Shown: positions 54,643 to 64,000, counted from the stretch's first letter. The stretch: DNA of 64,000 nt from Lachnospiraceae bacterium (GCA_024682835.1 JAIKYU010000070.1:1-64000), one strand, 5' to 3'. The notes: generated by a model not told the origin, from the letters alone. Translations and numbers: made by a program.

Positions 54643-55751
54643 AGACAAAGATCCGCACGATTTCCTTTTATCATCACTTTTCCTGTCTGGGAGCGGACTG
54701 CCCGCAGAGCTGTTGTCACGGCTGGCGGATACCGGTCGATCTCGCGTCGGTTTCACGGTATGACAGAGAACCCGGAATTCTTGGAATCCGGGCGAAGCTT
54801 GCGCTCTCCAGGCGCAGGACGGCACCATCCTTTAACCGGCTCTCGCTTGGCTGCCCGCTGCATGATCCGGACGGTCTTTGTGCGCTGCAGAAGAAGCGCG
54901 GAGAGAAGTTTCTGCCGGAGACCTGCCGGATCTACCCCCGGGAATGGGCCAATCTCGGCTCCTTTGTTGAACGGACGCTGGATCTTTCCTGCGTGCGTGC
55001 AGCAGAGGTTTTTCTGGAGGCGGATACAGAGGATCAGTGGGGACTTGCGTTTTCTGAGGAAACCGGGCTGTGGGAAAAACCGCGCGCGGGAGACAATGAT
55101 GATTCTGCGTTTCTGACGTGGCTGTTTGAGAAGCGGGAGGAGATCCTTAAGACTCTGATTGGAGGCGCACACAGAGGACCGGAGGATCTTGACGAACAGA
55201 TCTTCAGGCTCACGGCGGACGCAAAGCAGGCGCAAAGCAGCTATCTGCGGACGACAGAGACATTTGTCCAGCGTATCGGCATGTTCCCTTTTTCCATCAT
55301 GCTTCTGAACGAACTGATGAGTACCAGTTTTTTCGAGAGCCATCTTCGATGGTCGAATCCGTTGCTGTATCGCTCCTGCAGGAGGTATTACCGGCTGTTT
55401 GATCCGCTGACCGAGATCGAGGGGCAGAAGCGCCTCGATGGGATGGTGGCCTCCTTTTTTGCCGGGAACGGTCCGGCCGGGGTCAGGGAATACATGCGGT
55501 ATTTTGCCTACTGTCTGCTTCGCTCCTGGTTTGACAGCTATGAGGATTATTCCTTTGTGCGGCGAATCGCGGAGGCGGCGATCCATACGAATATGCTCCT
55601 TCTCTTTGAACTGCTTTCCGCGGAGCACAAAGAAGAGCTGTCCGTCCGCCGCAGAGCACTGATGATCTCGGCGTATGAGAAGCGGGCACGGCATAATGAC
55701 GAGGTGCTTGCGGAAATGGTCGGCTGTGTGCTTAAGCGGATTGCTTGTTGA
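54639..55751 (+). CDS. fliB: Flagellin lysine-N-methylase FliB-like Cys-cluster protein
   Basis: FSCLGADCPQSCCHGWRIPVD...CPLHDPDGLCALQKKRGEKFLPETCRIYPR; FliB-like Cys pattern; followed by cheV. Confidence 0.75.
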   Translation: MKTKIRTISFYHHFSCLGADCPQSCCHGWRIPVDLASVSRYDREPGILGIRAKLALSRRRTAPSFNRLSLGCPLHDPDGLCALQKKRGEKFLPETCRIYPREWANLGSFVERTLDLSCVRAAEVFLEADTEDQWGLAFSEETGLWEKPRAGDNDDSAFLTWLFEKREEILKTLIGGAHRGPEDLDEQIFRLTADAKQAQSSYLRTTETFVQRIGMFPFSIMLLNELMSTSFFESHLRWSNPLLYRSCRRYYRLFDPLTEIEGQKRLDGMVASFFAGNGPAGVREYMRYFAYCLLRSWFDSYEDYSFVRRIAEAAIHTNMLLLFELLSAEHKEELSVRRRALMISAYEKRARHNDEVLAEMVGCVLKRIAC

Positions 55752-55776
55752 CGGCGACAGGGCAAACGTGTAAAAT
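55748..55776 (+). promoter_or_regulatory. SigA-like promoter for cheV
   Basis: TTGACG-17 nt-TAAAAT, overlapping the 3' end of the fliB-like gene. Confidence 0.5.
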
Positions 55777-55811
55777 AGTATGAAGCATAAATCCTATTAC
55801 GGAGGGAAAGC

Positions 55812-56726
55812 ATGGATACAAAGATACTGTTGGATTCCGGCACAAATGAGCTCGAGGTTCTCGAATTTAAGGTTGACGAGCATTTCTACGGCATCAATGT
55901 CGCAAAGATCAAGGAGATCATTCAGTACCAGCCGGTGACGCCGGTTCCCAATGCACATCCGAGCATAGAGGGGATCTTCATGCCGCGTGATGTCATGATC
56001 ACGGCAATCGATCTGCGCAACTGTCTTCAGCGGGGGACTTCAGAACCCGGCGGGCTTTTCATTGTCACGAATTTCAACAAGCTGGACATTGCCTTCCATG
56101 TGGACTATGTTTCCGGAATTCACCGCGTCTCCTGGGCGGACATCATCAAGCCCAATGAGGCAATCTCCAACACTGATGCCGCCGTTTCGACGGGCATCAT
56201 CAAGATCGAAAACCGTCTGATCATCATTCTCGATTTCGAAAAGCTGGTGACAGATATCAACCCTGCGACGGGTCTGAAGATGGACGATGTGACGGCGATG
56301 GGACCGCGTCCCCGCAATGAGGTACCGATCGTGCTGGCCGAGGATTCCAAGATGCTGAACAAGATGATTGTGGCATCCCTTGAACAGGCCGGCTACACCA
56401 ATGTCCGTCACTTTGAAAACGGAAAGTTCGCCTATGATTATGTCAGGGAATGCCGGGACAACGGCACCCTGCTGGACAACGTGCAATGCATCATCACCGA
56501 CATCGAGATGCCTCTCATGGATGGACATCGTTTTACCAAGCTTATCAAGTCCGATGAAGAGACGCACATGATTCCGGTTGTCATTTTCTCCTCCCTGATC
56601 AATGAGGAGATGCGCAAGAAGGGTGAGCAGCTTGGGGCGGACAGACAGCTGACCAAGCCGGAAATCGGCAGCCTTGTGGGCGCCATCGACGAACTGGTCG
56701 GCGTAGAAGGCGTGACAAAGAAGTAA
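55812..56726 (+). CDS. cheV: Chemotaxis coupling protein CheV (CheW + receiver domain)
   Basis: CheW-like LEFKVDEHFYGINVAKIKEIIQYQPVTPVPNAHPSIEGIFMPRD; REC VLAEDSKMLNKMIV...IITDIEMPLMDGH...LTKPE. Confidence 0.93.
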   Translation: MDTKILLDSGTNELEVLEFKVDEHFYGINVAKIKEIIQYQPVTPVPNAHPSIEGIFMPRDVMITAIDLRNCLQRGTSEPGGLFIVTNFNKLDIAFHVDYVSGIHRVSWADIIKPNEAISNTDAAVSTGIIKIENRLIIILDFEKLVTDINPATGLKMDDVTAMGPRPRNEVPIVLAEDSKMLNKMIVASLEQAGYTNVRHFENGKFAYDYVRECRDNGTLLDNVQCIITDIEMPLMDGHRFTKLIKSDEETHMIPVVIFSSLINEEMRKKGEQLGADRQLTKPEIGSLVGAIDELVGVEGVTKK

Positions 56727-56753
56727 AATCGATTTTGTCGCACAGATGATTTC

Positions 56754-56788
56754 GCAGCCGGCATGCAAAACCGGCTGCGTTATTTTAT
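56754..56788 (+). terminator. Rho-independent terminator after cheV
   Basis: gcagccgg-catgcaaaa-ccggctgc followed by gttatttta. Confidence 0.7.
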
Positions 56789-56833
56789 CGCATCAATCCA
56801 GGCAGTGGATGCCGTGCCTGAAGGAGCAAACGG

Positions 56834-58846
56834 ATGGATAGACAGGCCTATGATGCGCTGACGGCGCAGATCAATCATCATATGGTCAAGTATTACGATG
56901 ACGACGCCCCTGAGATCAGCGATCAGGAGTATGACGCGCTGATGCAGCGTTTAAAGGAGGCGGAGCGGGAGCATCCGGAGTGGGTGACAAAGGAATCCCC
57001 CACGCAAAAGATCGGCGGTTCGGCAAAACGGGAGGCCGGTGTCAAGGTGACCCACCGGGTGCCGATGCTGTCCATTGAGGATGTTTTTGATAAGGCGGAT
57101 GTCGCCGCCTTTGTTGCACGGGTACAGGAGAAGCATCCCGGCTGCGCCTTTTCCGTGGAAGTCAAGGTGGACGGTCTCTCCATGACGCTGCGCTACACCA
57201 GAAATGAGGAGGGAGGGCTTTCTCTTTCGCTTGCGGAGACGCGCGGAGACGGACGGATCGGCGAAGACGTGACACTGAATGCGTTCACGATTCCCGATGT
57301 GAAACGCACACTGGATCTGCCCTATGATATGCTTGAGCTTCGCGGCGAGGTCTATATGAGCCACAAGGCCTTCGAGCACTACAATGAAAAGCAGGAGCAG
57401 GCGGGGAAACCCCTTGCCGCGAATCCGCGCAACCTGGCAGCGGGAACGCTTCGACAGCTGGATCCGCAGATCACGAAAGAACGCGGTCTCTCGATGTTTG
57501 TCTTCAATGTCCAGGACGGGCCGGGGGAGATCAAAGAGGAGCACTGTCTTGCAATGGAGATGCTTGCCGCCGCAGGCGTGCCGACGGTCTTTCACAGGCG
57601 GTGCACGACCGCTGAGGAGGTGCTTGCCGCGATTGATGAAATCGGAGAAATGCGGGGCGAGCTGCCCTTTGATCTGGACGGGGCGGTGGTAAAGATTGAC
57701 CACACTGCATGGCGGGAGGAATTCCCGGCGGGCAGCAAGTATTCGTCCGGACATATCGCCTACAAATATCCGCCTGAGGAAAAGATCGTTGAAATGGATG
57801 AAATCGTGACGGATGTCGGCAGAACAGGGAAGCTCACCTTCACCGGCGTTTTCCATGACAAGGATACCGGAAAACCGGCCAGACTCTGCGGTACGAGTGT
57901 TTCCCGCGCGACGCTTCACAATCAGGATTACATCCGTGACATGCATATCGGTATCGGCGGCTGGTACCGGCTTTATAAGAGCGGGGAGATCATTCCGCGG
58001 ATCAACGGCTGCGTGAAGGAACCTCCGGAGATCTTTACCGCTCCGGCTGTCTGTCCGGCCTGCGGGGAGACGCTGATCCGTGAACCGGACACGGCGGATA
58101 TCCGCTGTGTGAACGGTTCCTGTCCGGCCCAGCTTGTGAGAACCATCTCCTATTTCACCTCCAGGGACGCCATGAATATCATGGGTCTCGGGGAGACACT
58201 GGTGGAGGCACTGACCGGGACGGCGTATCTGAAGAGCATTGCGGATATCTACAGACTGCGGGATCACCGGGAGGCGCTCATTGACGCGGGCCTTATCGGC
58301 AAGGAAAAGAACACGGACAAGGTGCTCGCCGAGATAGAGAAATCCAAGGACAATGATCCGGTGCGCCTTCTGACGGGCCTGGCGATCCGTAATGTGGGCG
58401 TTTCCACCGCGCGCGAGATTATGCGTCATTACCGGAATCTCTATGATCTGACGGCGGCATCGAAGGAAGAATTTCTTGCGATTCCGGACATCGGGGAAAC
58501 AACAGCGGAGGATTTGTACACCTGGTTTCATGAGGAAGGCAATATCCGGCTGTTAAACGAGCTGCGGCTGATGGGATTGAACATGGAACAGCGTGAGGAG
58601 ACGGCAGCCTCCGGGGCGTTGGAAGGAGAGGTGGTCGTCATCACCGGGACGTTACCTACACTTGGGAGAAAGGAAGCGGAGGAATTCGTGCGCAGAAACG
58701 GCGGCAGGGTAACCGGCAGCGTCAGCACGAAAACCACGCTGCTGGTCGCCGGAGAGGCGGCCGGCTCCAAGCTGACCAAAGCTCAGTCGCTGGGTGTGCG
58801 CATTGTGACAGAAGAGGAGTTGATGGAATTATGCCGATCAAAGTAA
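56834..58846 (+). CDS. ligA: NAD-dependent DNA ligase LigA
   Basis: EISDQEYDALMQRLKEAE, VEVKVDGLSMTLRY, GDGRIGEDVT, C-terminal BRCT. Confidence 0.96.
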   Translation: MDRQAYDALTAQINHHMVKYYDDDAPEISDQEYDALMQRLKEAEREHPEWVTKESPTQKIGGSAKREAGVKVTHRVPMLSIEDVFDKADVAAFVARVQEKHPGCAFSVEVKVDGLSMTLRYTRNEEGGLSLSLAETRGDGRIGEDVTLNAFTIPDVKRTLDLPYDMLELRGEVYMSHKAFEHYNEKQEQAGKPLAANPRNLAAGTLRQLDPQITKERGLSMFVFNVQDGPGEIKEEHCLAMEMLAAAGVPTVFHRRCTTAEEVLAAIDEIGEMRGELPFDLDGAVVKIDHTAWREEFPAGSKYSSGHIAYKYPPEEKIVEMDEIVTDVGRTGKLTFTGVFHDKDTGKPARLCGTSVSRATLHNQDYIRDMHIGIGGWYRLYKSGEIIPRINGCVKEPPEIFTAPAVCPACGETLIREPDTADIRCVNGSCPAQLVRTISYFTSRDAMNIMGLGETLVEALTGTAYLKSIADIYRLRDHREALIDAGLIGKEKNTDKVLAEIEKSKDNDPVRLLTGLAIRNVGVSTAREIMRHYRNLYDLTAASKEEFLAIPDIGETTAEDLYTWFHEEGNIRLLNELRLMGLNMEQREETAASGALEGEVVVITGTLPTLGRKEAEEFVRRNGGRVTGSVSTKTTLLVAGEAAGSKLTKAQSLGVRIVTEEELMELCRSK

Positions 58847-59790
58847 AGAACGGTCTACCCGCAAGGGAGAATCTGGAGAGAGAGAATATTTTCGTCGTGG
58901 ATGAGGACAGGGCGCTGCATCAGGATATCCGGCCGCTGCAGGTGTGTATTCTCAATCTGATGCCGCTCAAGGAGGACACGGAGCTGCATCTGCTTCGGGT
59001 GCTTTCCAACACCCCTCTGCAGATTGATGTTTCCTTTATGCAGATGAGCACGCATCACGCCTCCAACACCTCGCCGAACCACTTGAACCGTTTTTACCAT
59101 CCGTTCCACGAGCTGGAGAAGAACACCTACGACGGCCTGATCATCACCGGCGCGCCGGTGGAACAGCTGCCTTTTGAGGAGGTGGATTACTGGGAAGAAA
59201 TCTGTGAGGTATTTAAGTGGTCGAAAACCAATGTCACCTCGACCTATCACATCTGCTGGGGGGCGCAGGCAGGGCTCTATTTCCACTACGGCATCAACAA
59301 GCTGCCGCTCACGAGGAAGCTGTTCGGCGTCTACCGGCACCGCGTTCTGAACAGAAAGGTGCCGCTGGCACGCGGGTTGGACGATGTGTTCATGCTTCCG
59401 CACAGCCGTTACACATCGCTTGACGAGGAGCAGGTGGCAGCCTGCCCGGATCTGACGATCATCGGGGAATCAGAGATTGCAGGAAGCGCTGTGCTGTTGT
59501 CCGCCGATGGGAAGAATGTCTTTATCACCGGACACAGCGAGTATGACCGGTACACGCTGGATAAGGAATATCGCAGGGATCTGGACAAGGGACTGGAAAT
59601 TGCGATGCCGGAGCATTACTATCCGGGAGATAATCCGGCAAAAAAACCGCTGCTTTCCTGGCGGGCCACAAGCAACTGCCTCTACACAAACTGGCTGAAC
59701 TATTACGTGTATCAGAACACCCCTTACCAGTGGGGACAGATCCTCGGGGAAGAAGGGCATCGCGAGGCGGCGCGGGCGCTCACGCAGTAA
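58831..59790 (+). CDS. metA: Homoserine O-acyltransferase MetA (acetyl-type residue at position 111)
   Basis: MPIKVKNGLPARENLERENIFVVDEDRALHQDIRPLQVCILNLMPLK...ITGAPVEQLPFEEVDYWEEI...HICWGAQAGLYFHYG. Confidence 0.96.
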   Translation: MPIKVKNGLPARENLERENIFVVDEDRALHQDIRPLQVCILNLMPLKEDTELHLLRVLSNTPLQIDVSFMQMSTHHASNTSPNHLNRFYHPFHELEKNTYDGLIITGAPVEQLPFEEVDYWEEICEVFKWSKTNVTSTYHICWGAQAGLYFHYGINKLPLTRKLFGVYRHRVLNRKVPLARGLDDVFMLPHSRYTSLDEEQVAACPDLTIIGESEIAGSAVLLSADGKNVFITGHSEYDRYTLDKEYRRDLDKGLEIAMPEHYYPGDNPAKKPLLSWRATSNCLYTNWLNYYVYQNTPYQWGQILGEEGHREAARALTQ

Positions 59791-59799
59791 AAAAGAAAA

Positions 59800-59828
59800 G
59801 GAAGAGCTCAGGCTCTTCCTTCCAGTTT
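59800..59828. terminator. Hairpin terminator overlapping the stop codon of the 59808 minus-strand gene
   Basis: ggaagagc-tcag-gctcttcc with A-rich upstream and T-rich downstream flanks. Confidence 0.65.
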
Positions 59829-60293
59829 TTCAAGCTGTTCATTGATCCGTTCGGTGGCGAATCCGTTCGAGCGGAGATGGAGTTCCGTTTTTTGAATGCG
59901 GTCGTGAATGGCGGCGCTCCGTTTATAATACTCAATAAGTGATTCATCCTCGGGGACGAGGAAACCGTCTGCGATGGCACCCGGCAGGACAAAGGTTTTT
60001 GTCAGCTTATCGAAGGTCACCTCGATGTATTTGCCGTCCTCTTTGGAGACCGTGCCTCTTCCGAACTTCTTGTGGCGGACGACCATGCCGATCGTTTCAT
60101 GTTCGCCGAGCTTTTTGCGTTCCGCCTGTTGCTCCTCCAGATCCCGTTGCAGATCGTCATGCAGCTTGATCAGGGATTCTCGCTGCTTTTCGTTTTCCGC
60201 GATCAGCTCTCTGGTTCGTTTGGTCTTTCTGCGGGTTGTCGTGCCTTTTCCGGTCGTTTCCTCACTCTTTCGATCAGAGCTCATTTCGACCAC
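59808..60293 (-). CDS. Coiled-coil protein with small beta-barrel segment (UvrD C-terminal/CarD-like)
   Basis: KRTRELIAENEKQRESLIKLHDDLQRDLEEQQAERKKLGEHETIGMVVRHKKFGRGTVSKEDGKYIEVTFDKLTKTFVLPGAIADGFL. Confidence 0.6.
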   Translation of the reverse strand: MVEMSSDRKSEETTGKGTTTRRKTKRTRELIAENEKQRESLIKLHDDLQRDLEEQQAERKKLGEHETIGMVVRHKKFGRGTVSKEDGKYIEVTFDKLTKTFVLPGAIADGFLVPEDESLIEYYKRSAAIHDRIQKTELHLRSNGFATERINEQLEKLEGRA

Positions 60294-60402
60294 CTCCTTA
60301 TGCTGTCATCGGTGAAGGGTTTCCATGGGTCTGCCTAATCAGTATACACCATTTCAAGCCGAAATACAACCGTGATCAAAAGGAGTTAGCGTTACGATCT
60401 AT

Positions 60403-63400
60403 CTACGCCGGACGCAAGATATCATCACGCTCTGTGTCTGCCCGGGCAGTGGAAAGCATCAGCTTGATCCGGTTCAGCTGATTGACTTCGCTGGCGCCGG
60501 GATCGTAATCGATTGCGACGATATTGGCTCCGTGATACCTGGCCCGAAGGGCTTTGATGACGCCCTTGCCGACGACATGATTCGGCAGACAGCCGAAGGG
60601 CTGCGTGCAGACAATATTCTTCGCGCCCTCCCGGATCAGCTCCACCATTTCGCCGGTGAGGAACCAACCCTCGCCGGTCTGGTTGCCGATGGAGACAATC
60701 TCTTCGGCATAGCGGACAGTCTGGTAAATGCTGGTGGGCGGATCAAAGTGGACGCTCTGTCTGAAGGCCCGGACAGCTCCTCTGCGCAGCAGCTCAATGC
60801 CTGCGATGCCGGCACGGCAGAAGGCAGCGGTGCGGCTGCTTGTCCCCAGCTCCTTTGCTTTGTAGATCTGGTTGTAGAAGCAGTAGAGCATGAAATCGAT
60901 CAGATCCGGCACAACCGCTTCGGCGCCCTCGGATTCCAGCAGATCCACCAGATGGTTGTTGGCGGCGGGGGCAAATTTGACCAGAATTTCTCCCACAATG
61001 CCGACGCGTGGTTTGCGGGTCTCATGAATGGGAATCCGGTCGAACTCCTCGATCATCTCGCGGCACATGCGCTGGAAGCGGAAGTAGTTAAGGTGCCTGC
61101 CGCTGACAAAAGCCCGGCATTCCTTCAGCCATTTCTGATGGACGGCTTCGACGCTGCCCGGCGTGATTTCATAGGGCCGCATGCGATAGACACAGCGCAT
61201 GAAGATGTCGCCGAATACCGCTGCATAGGCGCCACGCTCAAGCATTTCAAGACCGATGGGAAAGCCGGGATTCGATTCGAGTTTGGAAAGATTCAGGGAG
61301 ATCACAGGGATCTGTTCCATGCCGGCCTTGCCCAGCGCACGTCTGATGAAGCCGACATAGTTGGTGGCACGGCATCCGCCGCCGGTCTGGGTCATCAGAA
61401 CCGCGGTCCGATTCAGATCATATTTTCCGGAATGAAGCTCATCCATGATCTGTCCGACCACCCAGAGAGAGGGGTAGCAGGCATCGTTGTTGACATACTT
61501 CAGCCCCATGTCTATGGCATGCCGGTTATCATTCTGCATGACAACGAGATTGAAACCGCAGGCCTGCAGGGCTGTTTCCAGAAGATCAAAGTGGATCGGC
61601 GACATCTGCGGACAAAGGATGGTATAGCGGTCTTTGCGCATCTGCTCGGTAAAGATCTTCCGATTGATATTGGTGGGGTTGATCGTGCGGGTCTTGTGTC
61701 TGCGTTTGCGCTCTCTGATCGCGGCGAGAAGGGAACGCACCCGGATTCGTGCGCTGCCGAGATTGTTGACCTCGTCAATTTTCAGACAGGTGTAGATTTT
61801 GTCTGAACCTGAAAGAATATCCGCAACCTGATCCGTCGTTACGGCATCCAGACCGCAGCCGAAGGAGTTGAGCTGGATCAGGTCGATATCGTCCCTCGTG
61901 CGCACAAAGCTGGCGGCCGCGTAGAGACGGGAGTGGTACATCCACTGGTCGGAGACAATGAGCGGTCTGTCAGGCCTCCCCAGGTGAGAGACGCTGTCTT
62001 CCGTGAGTACGGCCACACCGTAAGAACAGATCATATCCGGGATGCCGTGATGGATTTCCTGATCGAGATGATAGGGCCGTCCTGCAAGCACGATGCCGTG
62101 CCGGTGGTTCTCCTCGATCCAGCGCAGGGTTTCCTCTCCCTTCGCCTCGATTTCCTGCCGCGTGGCAGAAAGCTCCTCCCAGCCGGCCCTCGCCGCGTCT
62201 ATGACCTCCCTGGCCGGAAGCTCCTGAAACTCATGAAGCAGCGCATCGGTCGCCGTGCGCAGGTCGGTAAACGACATAAAAGGATTGCGCAGTCTGGCCT
62301 CGCCGCGGACGATCTTTTCCACGTTGTTGCGGATGTTTTCCGGATAGGAGGTGACAATCGGACAGTTGTAATGGTTGGTGGCCCCGGGTACCTCCATTCG
62401 TTCGTAAAAGAGCGAGGGGTAGAAGATGAAGTCCACTTTTTGTGCGATCAGCCATTCAATGTGGCCGTGGGAAATCTTGGCGGGGTAGCATTCGGATTCA
62501 CTGGGAATCGACTCGATGCCAAGCTCGTAGATCTCATGCGTGGAACGGGGCGAAAGCACCACTCGGAAGCCCAGTTTTTTAAAGAAAACCGCCCAGAAGG
62601 GGTAATTCTCGTAAATATTGAGAACGCGCGGAATTCCGACGGTGCCGCGCATCGCTTCCCCTGCCGCAAGCGGCTCATAGGCAAAAATGCGCCGGTATTT
62701 CCATTCGTACAGATTGGGAATCCCCTCGGCGTTTTTCACCTTTCCGATGCCGCGCTCACAGCGGTTGCCGGAAATATACTGACGGCCACCCGTAAATTTA
62801 TTAACGGTTAAACGACAGTGGTTCGTGCAGCCCTGACAGGTGGTCATGCTGGTCTGGTATTCCAGCTCATCGATTGCCTGGAAGGAGAGCATGGAGGTTT
62901 TGTACGACGGATCCTCCAGAAAACGGTTGCGGGCAATCAGAGCGGCGCCAAAGGCACCCATGATGCCGGCAATGTCCGGACGGATGACCTCGCAGCCCGC
63001 AATTTTCTCCAGGGCGCGTAGAACGGCATCATTGTAGAAGGTGCCGCCCTGAACGACGATGTTTTTGCCGAGTTCTCTGGCATCGGACACCTTGATCACC
63101 TTGAACAGCGCGTTTTTAATGACGGAGTAGGCAAGCCCCGCGGAGATATCCGACACCTCGGCGCCTTCCTTCTGGGCCTGCTTGACGCGGGAATTCATAA
63201 AGACCGTGCAGCGCGTGCCGAGATCGACGGGATGCGGCGCATAGAGGGCCACCTTTGCAAAATCGGAAACCGAGTAGTCGAGTGACCGGGCAAAGGTTTC
63301 GATGAAGGAGCCGCAGCCCGAGGAACAGGCTTCGTTCAGCTGCACACTGTCTACCGATTGATCCTTGATTCGGATGCATTTCATGTCCTGACCGCCGATG

Positions 63401-64000
63401 TCGAGAATGCAGTCCACATCCGGATCAAAGAAGGCAGCTGCCGTGTAATGCGCGATGGTTTCCACCTCACCGTCATCCAGCAGGAGCGCGGATTGCAACA
63501 GTGCTTCACCGTAGCCGGTGGAGCAGGCACGGGAGATATGAACCCCCTCCGGGATCAGATCACGGATCTCACGGATCGATCGGATGGCGGTCGCAAGAGG
63601 CGACCCGTTGTTGCCGGAATAGAAGGAGTAAAGCAGATCACCATCCTCCGAAATCAGTGCGCATTTGGTCGTGGTCGAGCCCGCGTCGATTCCAAGATAG
63701 GCGTTGCCTCGGTAATGGTCAAGCTTCGCCGTCTTCACACGGTATTTTTCCTGTCTGTTCCGGAATCTGCGATAGTCCTCCTCGTTTTCGAAAAGCGGTT
63801 CCATCCGTGCCACCTCTGCCTCGAGACGGATCGGGCCGGACAGCCTGTCCGTGAGCTCACGGAGGGACAGCTGATGCTCCTCTCTGGCGGTGAGCGCCGA
63901 GCCGATCGCCGCAAAGAGATGGGAATCCTCCGAAAGAATCGTGTGCTCCTCATCCAGATGGAGGGTTCTCACGAAGGCTGCGCGGAGTTCAGGCAGAAAA
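60403..64000 (-). CDS. Large acyl-CoA dehydratase activase-related protein (BadF/HgdC ASKHA ATPase + DUF2229 + HgdB-like), 5' end beyond window
   Basis: YLGIDAGSTTTKCALISEDGDLLYSFYSGN..., ACSTGYGEALL, DIGGQDMKCIRIKD, CSSGCGSFIETFA; frame stays open past the listed GTG 63972 to the window edge (FLPELRAAFVRTLHLDEEH). Confidence 0.88.
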   Translation of the reverse strand, partial: FLPELRAAFVRTLHLDEEHTILSEDSHLFAAIGSALTAREEHQLSLRELTDRLSGPIRLEAEVARMEPLFENEEDYRRFRNRQEKYRVKTAKLDHYRGNAYLGIDAGSTTTKCALISEDGDLLYSFYSGNNGSPLATAIRSIREIRDLIPEGVHISRACSTGYGEALLQSALLLDDGEVETIAHYTAAAFFDPDVDCILDIGGQDMKCIRIKDQSVDSVQLNEACSSGCGSFIETFARSLDYSVSDFAKVALYAPHPVDLGTRCTVFMNSRVKQAQKEGAEVSDISAGLAYSVIKNALFKVIKVSDARELGKNIVVQGGTFYNDAVLRALEKIAGCEVIRPDIAGIMGAFGAALIARNRFLEDPSYKTSMLSFQAIDELEYQTSMTTCQGCTNHCRLTVNKFTGGRQYISGNRCERGIGKVKNAEGIPNLYEWKYRRIFAYEPLAAGEAMRGTVGIPRVLNIYENYPFWAVFFKKLGFRVVLSPRSTHEIYELGIESIPSESECYPAKISHGHIEWLIAQKVDFIFYPSLFYERMEVPGATNHYNCPIVTSYPENIRNNVEKIVRGEARLRNPFMSFTDLRTATDALLHEFQELPAREVIDAARAGWEELSATRQEIEAKGEETLRWIEENHRHGIVLAGRPYHLDQEIHHGIPDMICSYGVAVLTEDSVSHLGRPDRPLIVSDQWMYHSRLYAAASFVRTRDDIDLIQLNSFGCGLDAVTTDQVADILSGSDKIYTCLKIDEVNNLGSARIRVRSLLAAIRERKRRHKTRTINPTNINRKIFTEQMRKDRYTILCPQMSPIHFDLLETALQACGFNLVVMQNDNRHAIDMGLKYVNNDACYPSLWVVGQIMDELHSGKYDLNRTAVLMTQTGGGCRATNYVGFIRRALGKAGMEQIPVISLNLSKLESNPGFPIGLEMLERGAYAAVFGDIFMRCVYRMRPYEITPGSVEAVHQKWLKECRAFVSGRHLNYFRFQRMCREMIEEFDRIPIHETRKPRVGIVGEILVKFAPAANNHLVDLLESEGAEAVVPDLIDFMLYCFYNQIYKAKELGTSSRTAAFCRAGIAGIELLRRGAVRAFRQSVHFDPPTSIYQTVRYAEEIVSIGNQTGEGWFLTGEMVELIREGAKNIVCTQPFGCLPNHVVGKGVIKALRARYHGANIVAIDYDPGASEVNQLNRIKLMLSTARADTERDDILRPA

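Noticed and set aside
56951-58531. 526-aa minus-strand ORF antisense to ligA
   Set aside because: Shadow ORF; His/Arg-rich composition typical of antisense translation; LigA on the sense strand is unambiguous.
60532-61806. 424-aa plus-strand ORF antisense to the activase gene
   Set aside because: Shadow ORF; the opposite strand carries conserved ASKHA/DUF2229 motifs.

Overview
This 64-kb window is GC-rich Firmicutes chromosome. Gene content and order suggest a Lachnospiraceae-like clostridium, but that is inference because no rRNA or marker search was possible. Most of it is ordinary chromosome: rpsT/lepA/hemW, pyrBI, pheA, ppx/ppk1, maf, sod, the PP2C-PASTA kinase-rsgA cluster, proA, ligA and metA. 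The accessory content is:
- a complete six-subunit Ech-type [NiFe] hydrogenase operon plus hypC, with hypF further downstream;
- two tandem membrane GGDEF paralogs and a GH43 glycosidase;
- a degenerate HD-GYP protein with pilT and minC;
- two very large secreted proteins that share Ig/MBG-like repeats (one with a C-terminal beta-helix, one with a C1 papain-like protease domain);
- a FliB-like protein and CheV.

The most unusual item is a small ORF at 49357-49758. It is built almost entirely of four copies of the FliM/FliY N-terminal CheY-binding motif (LSQxEIDxLIExL) at an exact 35-residue period, with its own promoter and terminator and no FliM/FliN domain. Other second-look items are an interleaved inverted-repeat structure (51573-51622), a promoter overlapping a terminator hairpin (13962-14043), a palindrome filling a promoter spacer (21655-21671), a CobW GTPase fused to a YcgQ/DUF1980-like C-terminus, and residue-level specificity calls for MetA and SOD. 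No CRISPR array, tRNA, rRNA, prophage or transposase was recognised. All family calls are by eye from the translations.
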